A stretch of 64,000 nt of DNA from Nautilus pompilius (Eukaryota; Mollusca; Cephalopoda; Nautilida; Nautilidae), in the NCBI GenBank assembly GCA_018389105.1, contig JACATO010000599.1, positions 651,501 to 715,500 on the forward strand, written 5' to 3'. Made by a program: the position numbers and the translations under genes. The first letter of the stretch is position 1; the number at the start of each line of letters is the position of its first letter. This document shows, piece by piece, positions 23,612 through 35,747 of this stretch. The notes beneath the pieces were generated by a model. That model was not told the DNA's origin, did no database searches, and saw only the letters and a list, made by a program, of their open reading frames with translations.

Positions 23612-24945
23612 CTAGGTGTAGTCAAAAAGTATCCGAGCTTGAATTTGTTTGAACAAAATAATGCGTGAGCAAAATCCACATGAGTGTTAGGTGGCCGCGT
23701 CCTTCCTGAGCATGCACAAAAATTTTCGTGTCTGTAGGTTGCGCGAGTCGCCCGCAGTGTCATGTTGAGTACAGATGTGAAGAGTGTGCTGTGCGATTTT
23801 TCTTTTTGAGTCAAGATGACCGAGCGCATTGAGCAAAGATACTGTATCAAATTCTGCCAAAAACTTGGTGATACGCAAGCCCAGACTATCGAGAAGATTC
23901 AGAAGGCCTTTGGAGATGATGCTTTGGGAAAAAACAAATAAATGAGTGGTACAACCGGTTCAAAGATGGCTGCACCTCACTGGACAGTGAGCCACGTTGT
24001 GGCAGACCATCGACTAGCAGAAACGACGAAATGATTGCAAAGGTTCGAGGAATAGTCTATGAAAACCGTCATGTGACTATTGAGGAGATTGTTTCTGAAG
24101 TTGGAATCAGCCATGGGTCAGTTCAGTCAATTATAACAGAAGATTTGTGCATGAGGAGGGTGTCGGCCAAATTCGTACCAAAGTTTCTGTCTGACCAGCA
24201 GAAAGAAAACAGAAAGGAAATCTCCCAGGAGATGCTGGAGTGTGCCAGCCAAGATCAAAACTTCATGAAAACTATCATCACTGGCGATGAGACATGGGTG
24301 TATGGCTATGACCCTGAAACAAAATTGCAATCATCCAAATGGAAGCATCCATCCTCGCCAAGACCAAAGAAAGCAAGACCGGTGCGCAGCAATGTTAAAC
24401 TGATGATGACCTGTTTTTTTGACTACAGAGGTATTGTGCACCATGAATATGCACCACAAGGTCAGACAATTAACAAAGATTACTACCTGGGGGTTCTTCG
24501 TCGCCTTCGTGAAGCTGTGCGGCAAAAACGACCCGACCTGTGGGCAGCAAAGAACTGGCAACTCCACCATGACAATGCACCCGCTCATTCTGCCCACATC
24601 ATGCAAGCATTCCTCGTCAAGCATAACACACCACTTGTTCGTCAGGCTTCCTACTCCCCAGACTTGGCTCCGTGTGACTTTTGGCTATTCTCAAAGCTCA
24701 AAAAAACACTCAAAGGGAGAAGATTTGAATCAACAGAAGACATTAAGCAAAATTCGACGGCACAGCTTTACAGCATCCCAAAAAGGGATTTCCAGAAATG
24801 TTTCCAGCAGTGGCAGGAATGCTGGCAGAAGTGTGTAGACTACCAAGGTGAATACTTTGAAGGAGACTAAATCAAAATGGTGAGTTTTTTTAATATTACT
24901 TGTTTTTTTTTGGCCAAAGGTCAGATATTTTTTGACTACACCGCG
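23612..24945 (+). mobile_element. Nearly intact mariner element
   Basis: A 1334-bp element is bounded by TA on each side (23610-23611 and 24946-24947). The left end CTAGGTGTAGTCAAAAAGTA and the right end, read inwards on the minus strand, CGCGGTGTAGTCAAAAAATA, are inverted repeats with few mismatches. The match continues for about 28 bp (TATCYGASCT). Length, TA target and a single internal transposase frame are standard for mariner. The enclosed gene has one visible frame break (next entry). The good preservation beside many badly decayed elements suggests it is the youngest autonomous insertion here. Confidence 0.93.
23816..24870 (+). pseudogene. Mariner transposase, DD34D, one frameshift
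   Basis: The natural start is the ATG at 23816 (MTERIEQRYCIKFCQKLG). It opens the N-terminal DNA-binding domain and stops at 23939-23941, just after an A run at 23929-23934. The reading frame then continues as ...KQINEWYNRFKDGCTSLDS and on to the stop ending at 24870. One missing base in or beside the A run explains the break; repaired, the protein would be about 351 residues, normal for the family. Counting from the Met at 24031, catalytic Asp residues are at 86 (TGDETW), 181 (HHDNAPAH) and 216 (SPDLAPCDFW). The last two are separated by exactly 34 residues. A second helix-turn-helix (VGISHGSVQSII) and the FVPKFLS linker version of WVPHEL are present. The frame end YQGEYFEGD is typical. All other catalytic features look intact. 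Confidence 0.93.
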
Positions 24946-24947
24946 TA

Positions 24948-25599
24948 TTAAGCATAATAATTCAACTACATTGAAAATTGAGCCAGAACCACTGGCATGA
25001 GAAGTGTGTGTTTTAATCACTTAGCCACTCCAATACCAATCTGCATACATTAAACATACTGAATGCTGAATAGGATTTTTCTAAACTATTACCAGTTTCT
25101 AAATTTTTCAGGTTGTACAGTATTGTGATGCTCACACCTCATCTTTGATTTAGAGGTTAAGAGAAAATTACTAGCTGTTGCAGTCCACAATTAATTAAGT
25201 GATATCCTCACTCTACCTGGAGGGTGTGTGTCAGATGAGAGGTTTTCGCCAAGCGACTCCGATCTTCCCTACCATATGTTGTGAAGAAACTTCGCCTGGA
25301 GACTCTTGTACAACTTGGCCAGGTATTGTGGTCTGACTGTCTGAAATCATAGCAGGTTAAGCTGGTTCGTTTATTCCATTAATTGAAAGTAGTTACATTT
25401 TAATAAAGTGACTGCTGAACATTGTGTGATACATGAGCAATCACGATATTAGCCCCTGTATATTATGTACCTACTTCATTTGTTCTGTTTTTTTTTTTAT
25501 CCTTACCCTCATGCAAAATAAAACTTTAACAAAAGAAAATTATTGGAACTGATAGAAAATTTTGAAGAGAGAATTTGAATTTAAGACAACTAGTGATAT
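24948..25599. other. Non-coding, no gene seen
   Basis: No domain or element is recognised. The segment at 25225-25370 is somewhat richer in G and C than its surroundings but opens no convincing frame. Confidence 0.5.
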
Positions 25600-25930
25600 T
25601 GCTGAGTGGCGTGGCAGTCCAGCAGTTAGACTACTACATTGCTACAGTCAATGGCCTGAGTTTGAATCTTGACTGGGGATTGACTCAGTTTGGCATAGCC
25701 CTCCAGTATGTTTCCTTCTCAGTCTTCACCACTGGTCTGTGTGGGTTTCCTCCCCCATCTAAATATGAAGAGTTCTAGTTGGAATTTCTGGTCGGCTATT
25801 TTCTGAGTAGTGTGGAGAAAATATGGGAGTCTGCAATGCAGGTACTCTTTCTCCCTCATCTGTCTTGGATCATGAATGTGATCCTGAAATCAGGGTTGGC
25901 ACATAATGGATCAGGATGATGAATTTGTAT
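25600..25930 (+). repeat. SINE-like repeat, best-preserved head
   Basis: The head GTGGCGTGGCAGTCCAGCAG and the B-box-like GAGTTTGAATCTTGACTGG make a tRNA-like promoter region. Next come GGATTGACTCAGTTTGGC and the body TTTCCTCCCCCATCTAAATA with TTCTAGTTGGAATTTCTGG. The same order of blocks is found, more decayed, at 37.8 and 62.6 kb and, inverted, at 47.7 kb. It is not a functional tRNA gene because no cloverleaf can be completed. Confidence 0.65.
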
Positions 25931-27107
25931 TTACCAAAGAGTTTGGATTTATGAAATAGTTCTGTTAGATTGTGCTAATGCTGCTTTTCTGACTGTGGAC
26001 TCAGGTGCCTAGAGCAAGCTTTTCCTTATTGATAAATAAGCTAACGTCTTAAGGTTTTTTAAAAAATTATTATTATCTGATTGGTTCAGATGGCCCCAAT
26101 AAGATAGGATCCCTATTGGGATTGGGAGATTCATGCAAAAAAGTGATCGGCAATTTTTGGATCAAGTGAAATAAAAGAAGAAAAAAAAACAAGTAATTAT
26201 GTGAATCAGGGAGCTGCAATAAATGTGAATACAGGAGAACTATGAAACGAGACTAATTAAAACATTTCCTTTTCATCACCGGTTCTCTTTATGTGAACGC
26301 ATGCTTTATTTTTCTGCTATGTTACCTTTAAACTTGGAAATTGTTTTTACATGAAACTCCATTATCCATTTACATGCCAAAACAAGTAAGAATTTATTTA
26401 ATGAGAAAATTAGAAATCATTTGTTATTTTTTTGTTATTTACATTGGGGATACCTTTCCTCCACACCTGGAATGCCCGATTGTAAGTGATGAAGGTTAAC
26501 TTCTTGTTTAAATGATTATAGCAACAGTTGACAATCATCAGCCCTGACATGGATTGTAATCCTAATTAAACACTCATCAGGTATCTTGACCAAAACAAGA
26601 CCACAACAGTTGCATGCTTAACTCTTTGTCAGTTGTGTATAATTAATACTCTTGTGTGCATCAAGCCACAATCATTATTGAGTATTTATTTCTGTATAAA
26701 GCTAGATCAGTTATTAAAGAGCAGAACTGGTATCAACCAAAGACATCATGGTTGACTATAATGATAAAATACCATTCATGTCTTGACCAATTTAGCTTTA
26801 GTTAACAGAATTTCATTTGAAAGGAAGCAGATTAGTCTCTGTGAACTAGGGTCATTTAAATAAAACCTGGCTTGGAATAGCAGTTACTGTAATGGTATAC
26901 AACCATGTTTTGTCTGAGCATCTCTTATGGACAAACCAAAGCAATGATATAAAGCTTGGAAATTAATTAATGTATCTAAAATTCTTATCCCTAAAATTAT
27001 TTTTAAAAGTGGTGTTTTATCTAAAACATTTTAAATATTGAACTAACCCTAAACATTACTATGGGCTATAAAATGATAGCTGTTTTGAAGACTTGTGATT
27101 TTAGTTA
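25931..27107. other. Non-coding; one palindromic repeat copy inside
   Basis: No gene is seen. A copy of the CACCATAATGGTATC-type repeat lies at 26860-26930. Confidence 0.5.
26860..26930 (+). repeat. Palindromic repeat, CACCATAATGGTATC family
   Basis: AAACCTGGCTTGGAATAGCA, then TACTGTAATGGTATACAACC and TGTTTTGTCTGAGCATCTC. Block order matches the 34.53-kb copy (AAACTCACCTGAAATAG, CACCATAATGGTATCCAACC, TGTCTTACTTGAACATCT). Confidence 0.55.
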
Positions 27108-27109
27108 TA

Positions 27110-27761
27110 CAGTAAACTCTAGATATAGTGGCACCCTATCAAACAGTACATGTCACAGCTCTGGCAGCAGACATGGCAACCAACTTAAGTTTGTTTAGAG
27201 TCGCCATCTTGGAAGTGTGCATAGCTCATGTCTCTCATCTTTTATCGTACGATAACTTATGCACCCCATCAACAATGGCTCCTAAATTTGACAAAGCAAG
27301 TACTGGATAAAAACAAAGGATGGCTACGCTTAACATTGCCAATAAAATTTAAATAGTCAAGAAATTAGAAAAAAGGTGTAAGCAGGGGGAATGTTTTGAT
27401 GCCTGAGTGCGATGTTGGTTCATTGATCGTTCTCCTGATGCAGCAATCGAAACACCACCACCAGAGGAGCAGCAGGTAACAGAAGAGAAGTAAACAGCAT
27501 TGTGTAGTGTATAATTGTGTTTTTGTGGTGCATGCATTTTATAAATGTGTTTATTTACACATTTTTTTTCCGCATGCAACTTGACGTAAATGCGTTTTTT
27601 TAATGTTTTGATTAAACTGTCAGCGCATACACATCCGTTTTACATTATACTCATTTACACCTCCCTTGTACCTTACCTATATGGACGCTCCATATAACGG
27701 AATATTCGATGTAACGGCCTGTCCGATTCCCCAAGGATGCCGTTATTTACAGAGTCTACTG
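27110..27761 (+). mobile_element. Tigger/pogo-like deletion derivative
   Basis: A 652-bp element is flanked by TA on both sides (27108-27109, 27762-27763). The left end CAGTAAACTCTAGATATAGT and the right end, read inwards, CAGTAGACTCTGTAAATAAC are inverted repeats of the pogo/Tigger type. Inside, MAPKFDKASTG followed across stops by KQRMATLNIANKI and IVKKLEKR resembles the start of a Tigger transposase (the CENP-B-like helix-turn-helix region). PDAAIETPPPEEQQVTEEK with a stop at 27435-27493 looks like a C-terminal acidic tail. The whole catalytic core is missing, so this is an internal-deletion MITE of an autonomous parent. Confidence 0.78.
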
Positions 27762-27763
27762 TA

Positions 27764-29219
27764 TGTACTATTTTATTTTAGCTGGCATAATCTGAATCTT
27801 AAGCAAACAAGTGCATGAAGCCATAATCTGAGGAAACAAAATTGATGCTTGCTAGCCAGTCAGCAGATATTTGCTTTAAAGTAGCCCAGATGAATCCTCT
27901 TTAATAAGCATTACTGCTGGATACCAGATTATCAAGATCTTTGATATAAAGTATTGTGACACAGTATCATAAAACCAATACTAATTAGTTTGTTTTTTTT
28001 TCAAAACCAGCTTCCATACTTCGGTCTCCTGAATGCTTTGAGCAGCAGTAACAATACTCACTTTGGAATGTTGGCATCCTATCACTTAGCAGAAGAATGC
28101 TGCCCATCTGCTTTACACCAAGCTTTCTAGCTTAGTCCAGTTGAGTCAACCAAAATAATAAATAAAGCTGCTTCCATGTTGTAGTTTTTCCCTCTCATTT
28201 GCACCCTAACTCTGGTTTACTGATAGACAGACCTTTGGCCTTCATCTTAGTGAATCAACACAAGACACAGGTTTTGTTGTTGCTCTGTACATTAAAATAC
28301 AATGGCAACAATAATCCATCGTTGAGATAGTGTTTACCTGGCAGAAAAATCAACGGAAAAGCAGCCAAGCATCAAGATATTTGGCATTTAGATTTAGTAT
28401 CTGCAGCTGTTAATAAATTCATGTGCTTCTTTGCTCTCAGGAAGTTTTGCTTGGCTGATGCAGATACTGAGGCCAGAAGCCATCATCGATAAGACCAGGA
28501 TTTCTGAATTTCTTGATTAGTTTAGTTTTAAGCCAATTAATACTAAACCCCATTTCATATCACATCAGATCTGTTTTCCACATTTCTGTCATCTTTTTCC
28601 TAACATCAGTATGCTTACATTATCAAATTTGCTATCAGCGTAACCCCTCCTGTGATTGCAGTTTGGATGTAGCAGCCATGTACAGGCGACTTATTCACCT
28701 TTCATTTTATGATCAAGATGTTTTGGAGGTGATTACAAACAGAGTTTCATACTTGTTCTATATGGAGCCATGTTATTTCTTCTATTGTACTCTAAAGGAT
28801 CATCCTTTCAGACTCATCACTTTTAGGGATAAATAAATAGCAAAATTTTAGGGTAAACATTTCCTCAGTTTAATCTAAATGAAAATAAGAAAATAAATGT
28901 CTACATCCAAATGTTTCAACTTTAAATCTTTTATAAACTAATTTGGTGGTTCAAAACTCTTTAGTTAAATAATCATTTCAGCTATTTTTCCTTAAATCTA
29001 ATTAGACTCTGGTCGGAAAAATCTTAAACTTTTAAAAGGTATTATCTTATTCACAATTTGCATGCATTGTTTATTAAAACAATAGTCACTTCTAAAGATG
29101 AAGTTACTTAGAATTTTTTTTTTTTTTTTAAATCAGCCACCTTTGCAGAATATCTAACATCGCCTTTCATCTCCATTACGAAAAAAAGGCAGGGAGATAT
29201 TCTGGTAATGTCGTTTTAC
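27764..29219. other. Non-coding, no gene supported
   Basis: A plus-strand frame at 28513-28836 (107 codons) contains an acceptor-like CTCCTGTGATTGCAG at 28645-28660 and a GTGATT donor-like word near 28728. The peptide is unrecognised and I do not call an exon. Confidence 0.4.
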
Positions 29220-29321
29220 CTGCGTTACCAAGGCGACACGATTGAAGGTTTCATCAACTCTTCCACGGAGGAATGCATTGCTGACAATGTTTTTGTTTAT
29301 CCCTTGAAGATAAGTAAGATC
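29220..29321 (-). CDS. Candidate internal exon of an unrecognised gene
   Basis: On the minus strand 102 nt are open as 34 codons, phase 0 at both ends. The segment begins after ...CACAGAAAACAG (acceptor AG; a C/T-rich patch lies about 20 bases upstream) and ends CAG followed by GTAAAACG, a reasonable donor. The peptide reads DLTYLQGINKNIVSNAF then LRGRVDETFNRVALVTQ, with a mixed, protein-like composition unlike the low-complexity frames around it. I do not recognise the family. The opposite strand is also open at 29137-29313 (59 codons) between a T-rich acceptor and a GTAAGA donor, so strand is uncertain. If real, the gene would be a minus-strand one with introns longer than this neighbourhood. 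It could still be chance or an unlisted repeat. Confidence 0.3.
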
Positions 29322-31824
29322 CTGTTTTCTGTGTATTGAAGATTATGGGAGGGGGTGGGTCTTAAAATAAGACGTTTATAAAATAGCAAAAACGGTGAGA
29401 AACGGGTTGGTAGCAAGTCTTAGACTTCATTATTTTCAGTGTACAACTTAAAGCTTTATAAGCATTTTGCACAGTGAGCTGGACATGTATGGATCAGTTG
29501 GCTGGTGTGGCTGCTCAGTATGACACAATCTGCATATTCAAGAGATGATAGAAGGATAAGGGGAGGACATTATACAAGTTAAAACACTTCTGCTCTGCAC
29601 ATATTGATGGTATCATACATTACTGTGGGTTTACGTGAGATATAAAATGAGCGTTATTAATTGAGCACCTGGAAATGTGTTTGTTTTCTTGTTGTTGTTG
29701 TTGTTGTTTTTGTATCTTCCTAACAGCTTTGCCAAACCAGATAATATTAAAAAGTGTGAATAGATTTTAAAATAAACTCGAAACCTTTTAGTCATTGTAA
29801 CTTTATAACAGATTTTTATTTTATTTTTTTTTTTTAAATTTAAATTCATATCCATGTCTTTTTCGTACATATTTTACTTCCTCTACAATATTCATATTTT
29901 TTTTTTTGGTATGCAGAAATTCTAGTTTCAGAGTTGGACAGTTGCCTTAATAAATTTGTGGACACCATAAACGGTTTCACATCTATACACTGGTACAATT
30001 TCTGTCAGTACATTGGCTACAGACTAGGGGCAGCATGATGGCTATAGTTTGCTATGTTGAGGGCTCATTGGTGAACCTTTCTATCATAGTTTCTTCTTCT
30101 TCTTCTTCTTCTTTACCGGCATGACAAGTTCTGAAAAAGCTTCCTCTGCCCAACTTGCAACTGTCTGATCCAGTGTGGTGTGCAGGATTGGTTTTCACCA
30201 GAGTTCTTTATCTTGTAGGCATCACTATAATGACACAGCAAAAACCAACTACAGATGTATTGTTTTACAGTTCAGCAGCAGTTATCTCATCTTTCTTCAC
30301 TGACTGAAGCTGGCACAAGACTGCAGTCTGCTGCCTCCCACAGTTAAAGATTTTTTTTTTAATTTAAAAGCTATATAATGCAGAGTTGGACCTTTTATTT
30401 CTTCAATTATTTGATTAAAAGTTTAATTTGGATCATTCCAGTAATCAAAAATTTAAGTATTCATTTATGATGGGGAAGGATTATACTTGGTGATAGATCC
30501 ATTTGCTGTAATTATAACAAAATGAAAGTAATGCATCTGAATAATAAAATGCCCACAGAAAAAGAAATATTCTTAAATTTTCCATCTTTAGATATTAAAT
30601 CCGATAACATTATAGTTTTATTTATTTTTTTAATGCTTTTAGAGAAAACTTTTAACGTAGATAAGTTTTTATAAGCAAGGTGTTCGTAAACATGCTGACA
30701 ATTTATATGTGAATGTGTTAATTAGCATTTGACAGCAGAACTCAGCATTTGCCACCTAAGTCAGATCTTTCTATTAATTCTGTTCTATAGAGGTCACTGT
30801 CAGCAGATCCTGAGGTTCAATATTCACTTAGTTCAAGATTTTTTATTTGCATATGGAACAACATGAATTAAGGTAAAATAAAAAGGATATGGAAATCTAT
30901 TGAGATTCTCAGAGTGAAACTTGTCAGGTTCTATCAAGGGGGAGAGAAGAAAGAGCAATTATGTGCATTGAGTTTCTGTTTTTTTTTAAATGCCATATTA
31001 ATTTTAAAAGCCAGGGGGGGCGAGAGCCAGTATGTATTTCATTTCGCTAGACTGGCTCCTGTATTTCAGTGGAAAGCTGTCTGGTCTGATTGGATCCCCT
31101 GCCTGTGGAGATCTATCACTCATCAGACATGTTTGCCCATGTGTATACCGAATTTAGTCCCAGGTGAAACAGCAGCTTAAGGGAAAACCTGTCAAAAACC
31201 TTAGGTGGCAGCAGTTGTTAGCTTGATGATAGTAAAAATAATGGATTAGCAAATTGGTAACTGGGCAGAATTTGTTTAATATTGCAGTATAGCTCCACAA
31301 ATCCCACTATGGATGCTGATGACGTTATGGCCATAGTGTTGGTTCAGCCACTGCTGTTTACCCATGCTTTCTTTATTTTCTACTAAGAAACTTTTATATT
31401 TGTTATCTGCTTTTATAAGGTTTTGAGAGTTATCTACTGTACCATATCAAAGGTTTATTGCACTAAAAATGTGCATTTTTAATATACAGGTCTTGCTGAC
31501 AAGCTGTACTTTCTTAGAATTTTAGTATATCATGTGACACAGTAGCATAATGATAAGCTATCGGCCATGGAAATGATTTTCCATCACCTAATGGCTCTTT
31601 TATGATTTCCTGAATTTTTGCTATTATAATAAACATGACAGGCAAACATATCACAAGAGAAATGCTTTGGTTTAAAACTGTATCAACAACTGAATCTGAT
31701 GCCACCATCAAAGCTGCTTGTTTTGTTCGGTATGGACAGTACTGAAGGTTTTATGTTTGAGCCAGAAAATTAGGCAGATGACAAATAGTGCATTGAGACA
31801 ATTAAGAAACAAACGTACTGGGGA

Positions 31825-31900
31825 GGCCCAGATGAAAACCCTACTGAAACACCATTGCCATAATGGTATCTATCATTGGATTTAAAAGGCTTTCTGAATT
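31825..31900 (+). repeat. Palindromic repeat, CACCATAATGGTATC family
   Basis: AGATGAAAACCCTACTGAAA followed by CACCATTGCCATAATGGTAT; the right arm is poorly conserved. Confidence 0.45.
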
Positions 31901-33153
31901 AAGCAGGAAGTTCTGCGGAAGGAGAATTGGGGAATGCGTAATACTAGTGCCCAAAATGCTAGGCTGCATGCTTATTCCAATTACAAGAAAAACAAACACA
32001 CAAACATCAATATTTTCAATCTGAGCACCATGTCACATCCTGGCAGCATTTTACCTTATGGGACTATAAAGATGAGCTTTTGTATAAAGGCCACAAAAGA
32101 CCAGGAAATTTATTTATATCATTTATAGACTTTCCAAGTAGCATCATCACAAGATATGCAAATAAAAAGGCAAGACATTGTGTATTTTGTTGAGTATTTT
32201 TTTTTTTTACAAGAAATAACACAAAATGTGTTCAATGGTTTTCACTTCTAGAGATTCCCTAATTCATAAGAAAAGAAGAAAAAATTTGTCAGAAAATTGG
32301 AAGTAAAGTGGAGGTGAAATAGAGCAAGTGCTAATTTGAAGTTCATTTTCAGGATCCTGTAAAACCATTAGGTTTTTGGATGCAGATCCAAATTCATTGA
32401 GGCATCATACAATATTTTGGATTCCCCCCCCTCCAGTGTGTTTACAACCAGTTAGAGCCAGTCTAAAGCACTATAGTCAGTATTTTTCATTCTTTGGATT
32501 ACTGATTCATCATATCTTGCTGTTCCTTATTATTATTTTAGTTGAAAAGTTTGGCAGGTTTCACAATAACTGATATAAATTAATAATTTCATCTAGACAG
32601 AGATTTATCAGTGTATTCAAATCACTTTAGAAGCAGGAAGACTAGACGACAAGTCATTCTGTAATTTATTTCATGTTCTCTGTAATGTCGGTGTTACAAA
32701 CATGGACTTTAAGGATAGCGTGAAGATGGATTTATGTTCTTTGGAACATTACAAAGCAGTGATAATGCAGCTTTGATGTCAATGAACTGACTTAAATTTC
32801 TGTCTGCCAGTAATTTAGAAAACCTTCCCCATGGTGCATCACTGTGAGAATTATTAATGCCTCCAAGTAAAACTGGTAAAATGTCTGCTAATTTTCCAAA
32901 AGCAGATTTATGGCTAATTCCTTCGGTGGTGTACTTCGCTGAAATGGGGCAGGTTTGTTATAAGCATAATTTCTTTTCTTTTTGAATTTTTTTTCCTCCT
33001 CTCTTTCATCTGCCACATTGATTTGATAGACAAATATTCAGAAGCAATCAGCAATGGGCAGAACCTAATTGGCAGTTTTCCTAGATGAAAGCTGGATTCA
33101 GATCGCATACATAGCCACTTTAACAGTACAGCCCCGATTTTAGAATGGTTTTG

Positions 33154-33154
<1 letters not shown>

Positions 33155-33192
<38 letters not shown>
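33155..33192. repeat. CA microsatellite
   Basis: Perfect CA dinucleotide repeat of about 19 units. It creates the Cys-Val runs seen in minus-strand frames, which are not genes. Confidence 0.95.
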
Positions 33193-33194
<2 letters not shown>

Positions 33195-34529
33195 CCACAA
33201 ATGAAGTAATATAAATACTTGAAAAAAAATTTTATTTTTTTTTGTTTGCAATAATAGGAACAAGAACTTTTATTTTGGATGGAAAGATTTGTGTGGCTTT
33301 TCTTAAAAAAAAAAAAAAAAAACCAAAAACATTGATTCAGTAAAGGTTGCTTGGCTTGTTGCAGAATCATCAGAATTCATCTCAAAGCATCAGGGTTTTC
33401 AAAATGTCAGGAAATTATTAGAAATCACCATCCTGCCCTGTCTTTAGTTCATTCACATCATGGAGTCCATCTTTAAGAAAGGGCTTTAAAATGTTTGAGA
33501 GAGTTACACTGATTATAACGTCTCCATGTTTTAAGCATTTAGAACAAGCTAGACTAGTTTGAATTTAATTGGTATTCATGGATAGTTTCAACTTCTTTCT
33601 GCTGTCTAAAGTTAGAAGTACCAGGAATTGTAACCGTAAATTGGTTAGAGTACCAGTAAGTAATTAATAAATAGTTGCTAATGGTTACATTAACTGGTTT
33701 TAAAAAAAATTTTACATTCTTTTGGATCTTTATTTCAAGTGGAGCATAGAAGACAATGATAAAGGCCCTATCTTGGATAGTCTTGTGCTGTTGTCTTCGC
33801 TTCCTTCCATACCATTCCATTTAGCCTTTAGTTCTACTTCTATCATATGTCTCCATGTTGTCTTTCATCTTCCTCTTTTTTCTCCTTCCATGGTGCTTCC
33901 TGTACAGTGATGCTGCTTTTTTTTTCCATTTCTTCATATATGCATTAATTGTCTCCAATTTTTTTCTGTGATTTCCTGTCCTGTTGTTCTCTGTTTTGTC
34001 TTTGCCTGTAGCTAGTTGTCCATAATCTTTTCTAACCAATGTTGAAAATTTGCTGCAGGAAGTTGTTTATAAAACCAGAATTTTAGATAGGAAGATTTTT
34101 GGTATGCCTTCAGGTTTCTGACACATATAAGAAGACAGATTTTATTTACATCAGTGTTAAATATTTGAAGTTTGGTATAAAGAGCTAGGTTTTTGGTTTT
34201 CCAGATAGACTTTAGAATTGCAAAAATGTGTTTTACATTACTATACAGATATAAGTATGTGGGTGGGCAGGCAAGAATATTTCTGAGTAGAATGGATATA
34301 GACCAATTTAGAGACAAATGCCAATCTCACTTTGAGGTGTATTCAGGTTTATTTTTTTAAGTCTTCCAATGATACTTTTAGCTGAGCTTTTCTGTTGGTT
34401 GTTTTCTTGTTTTTTTGATTCCATTAGACAAACTTTCAGAAGGCCTGCACAATACAGCATGGTTTGTAAAATGACTAAAGACAAATGCTTTGGGAGAAAT
34501 CATTCTCCAAATTATCCTACCACACACAT

Positions 34530-34605
34530 TCAAATGAAACTCACCTGAAATAGTGTCACCATAATGGTATCCAACCATGTCTTACTTGAACATCTAAGTA
34601 TGTTA
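34530..34605 (+). repeat. Palindromic repeat, CACCATAATGGTATC family
   Basis: Best central copy: AATGAAACTCACCTGAAATA, then GTCACCATAATGGTATCCAA, then CATGTCTTACTTGAACATCT. Confidence 0.55.
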
Positions 34606-35747
34606 CGCAAATTTGCAATTCCTTTTCAGTCAGCTCATACGTTTCCAGCTCTGAGAACTTGCTGTCTTTGGCAGAATTCTAATAAATGACTACAGAAACG
34701 TTGAAAACACAAACAAAATTTAAACAAAGGAAAATTTATGTTGTTCCAACCAACCATTTTACTATTTTACAATCCCTGTGAACTTTGACTCTCTTTTTTT
34801 GCCCCTCTAAATAATCTGATTTATAAACTCATTTACGGACACCCTTATTATAGAGAAACAATATGTCACTCTACACAGAAAACAGGACTGGTACAGTAAG
34901 TATAGGGTTGACATTACCTTATTAGTAGTTACAGAACTAACTAATGAACCTAATTGGTATTTAGACTGATCTGAATTGACTGCAGTTTGTGAAATTTTTC
35001 ACTGGTTACCTTTATATAAATCTCTAACAGGAAAGTCCAAAACCACCACCTAGGATGAGGTTCTTTAAGCTGCATTTTTGTAAAGTAGATCATGTGTATG
35101 ACTCGCCACCTGAAATGATGATAACGTTACTGTGGCGGCACTTTTAATATAGTGTGCCCTAATCTGACAATCCTGCATTTTGTAATATTGTCATTATTGT
35201 TGACTAACATTTGTATTTATTGTTAAAAGTCAAGGCTATCCAACAGAATCATACAGGGCTTTAATTATTCTTGCTGCCTCTATGTTCCGTTTGTAAACCT
35301 CTGTACATCATGTGTTCAAGACCAGCTCAGACCATAGGTGCGGTATTTTTTCTAAATAAGTAGAAACATCTGCTGAAAAATTATTATCATCATTGCAATC
35401 CCAAGTGCAGTTCTATTAAGGACTGAAACTGAAAAACGAAGACAAAAGATTATTGAAACTATAGATTCATTAGTTAGTGCAGTTACTATACAACTCAAAA
35501 TTTGCTAAGGATCAAATGATTCTCAATAGACCATAAATATTGCATTTAATAATAGTGCAAATTACTTCGTGTCTTTGCCCCTCCTTGGGACCTTAACACA
35601 GTATGACCATGGATATATGGCCCTCTGATTTTCCCTTAAATTTTATTGTAATACATGCTATCTTTCTAGCATTTAATAAGTGCTTCATCTCCTAATTGGT
35701 AACATTTTTTTTAAAATAGTGGTTGATACAGAATGGCACAACAGCAA

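Larger units (their letters stand above)
29322..35747. other. Long non-coding stretch
   Basis: No gene is supported in about 6.4 kb. Contents: a TTG repeat at 29689-29707, a TTC repeat near 30089-30112, palindromic-family copies near 31825 and 34530, a CA microsatellite at 33155-33192 and an A run near 33306-33322. All open frames are short and without domains. Confidence 0.5.

Noticed and set aside
24127..25020. Antisense and shifted frames over the 23.6-kb mariner (up to 139 codons)
   Set aside because: They are shadows of the transposase frame; the catalytic motifs are in the frame ending at 24870.
25604..25690. A tRNA gene at the head of the SINE-like copy
   Set aside because: There is a B-box-like word, but no closed acceptor stem or anticodon arm can be drawn.
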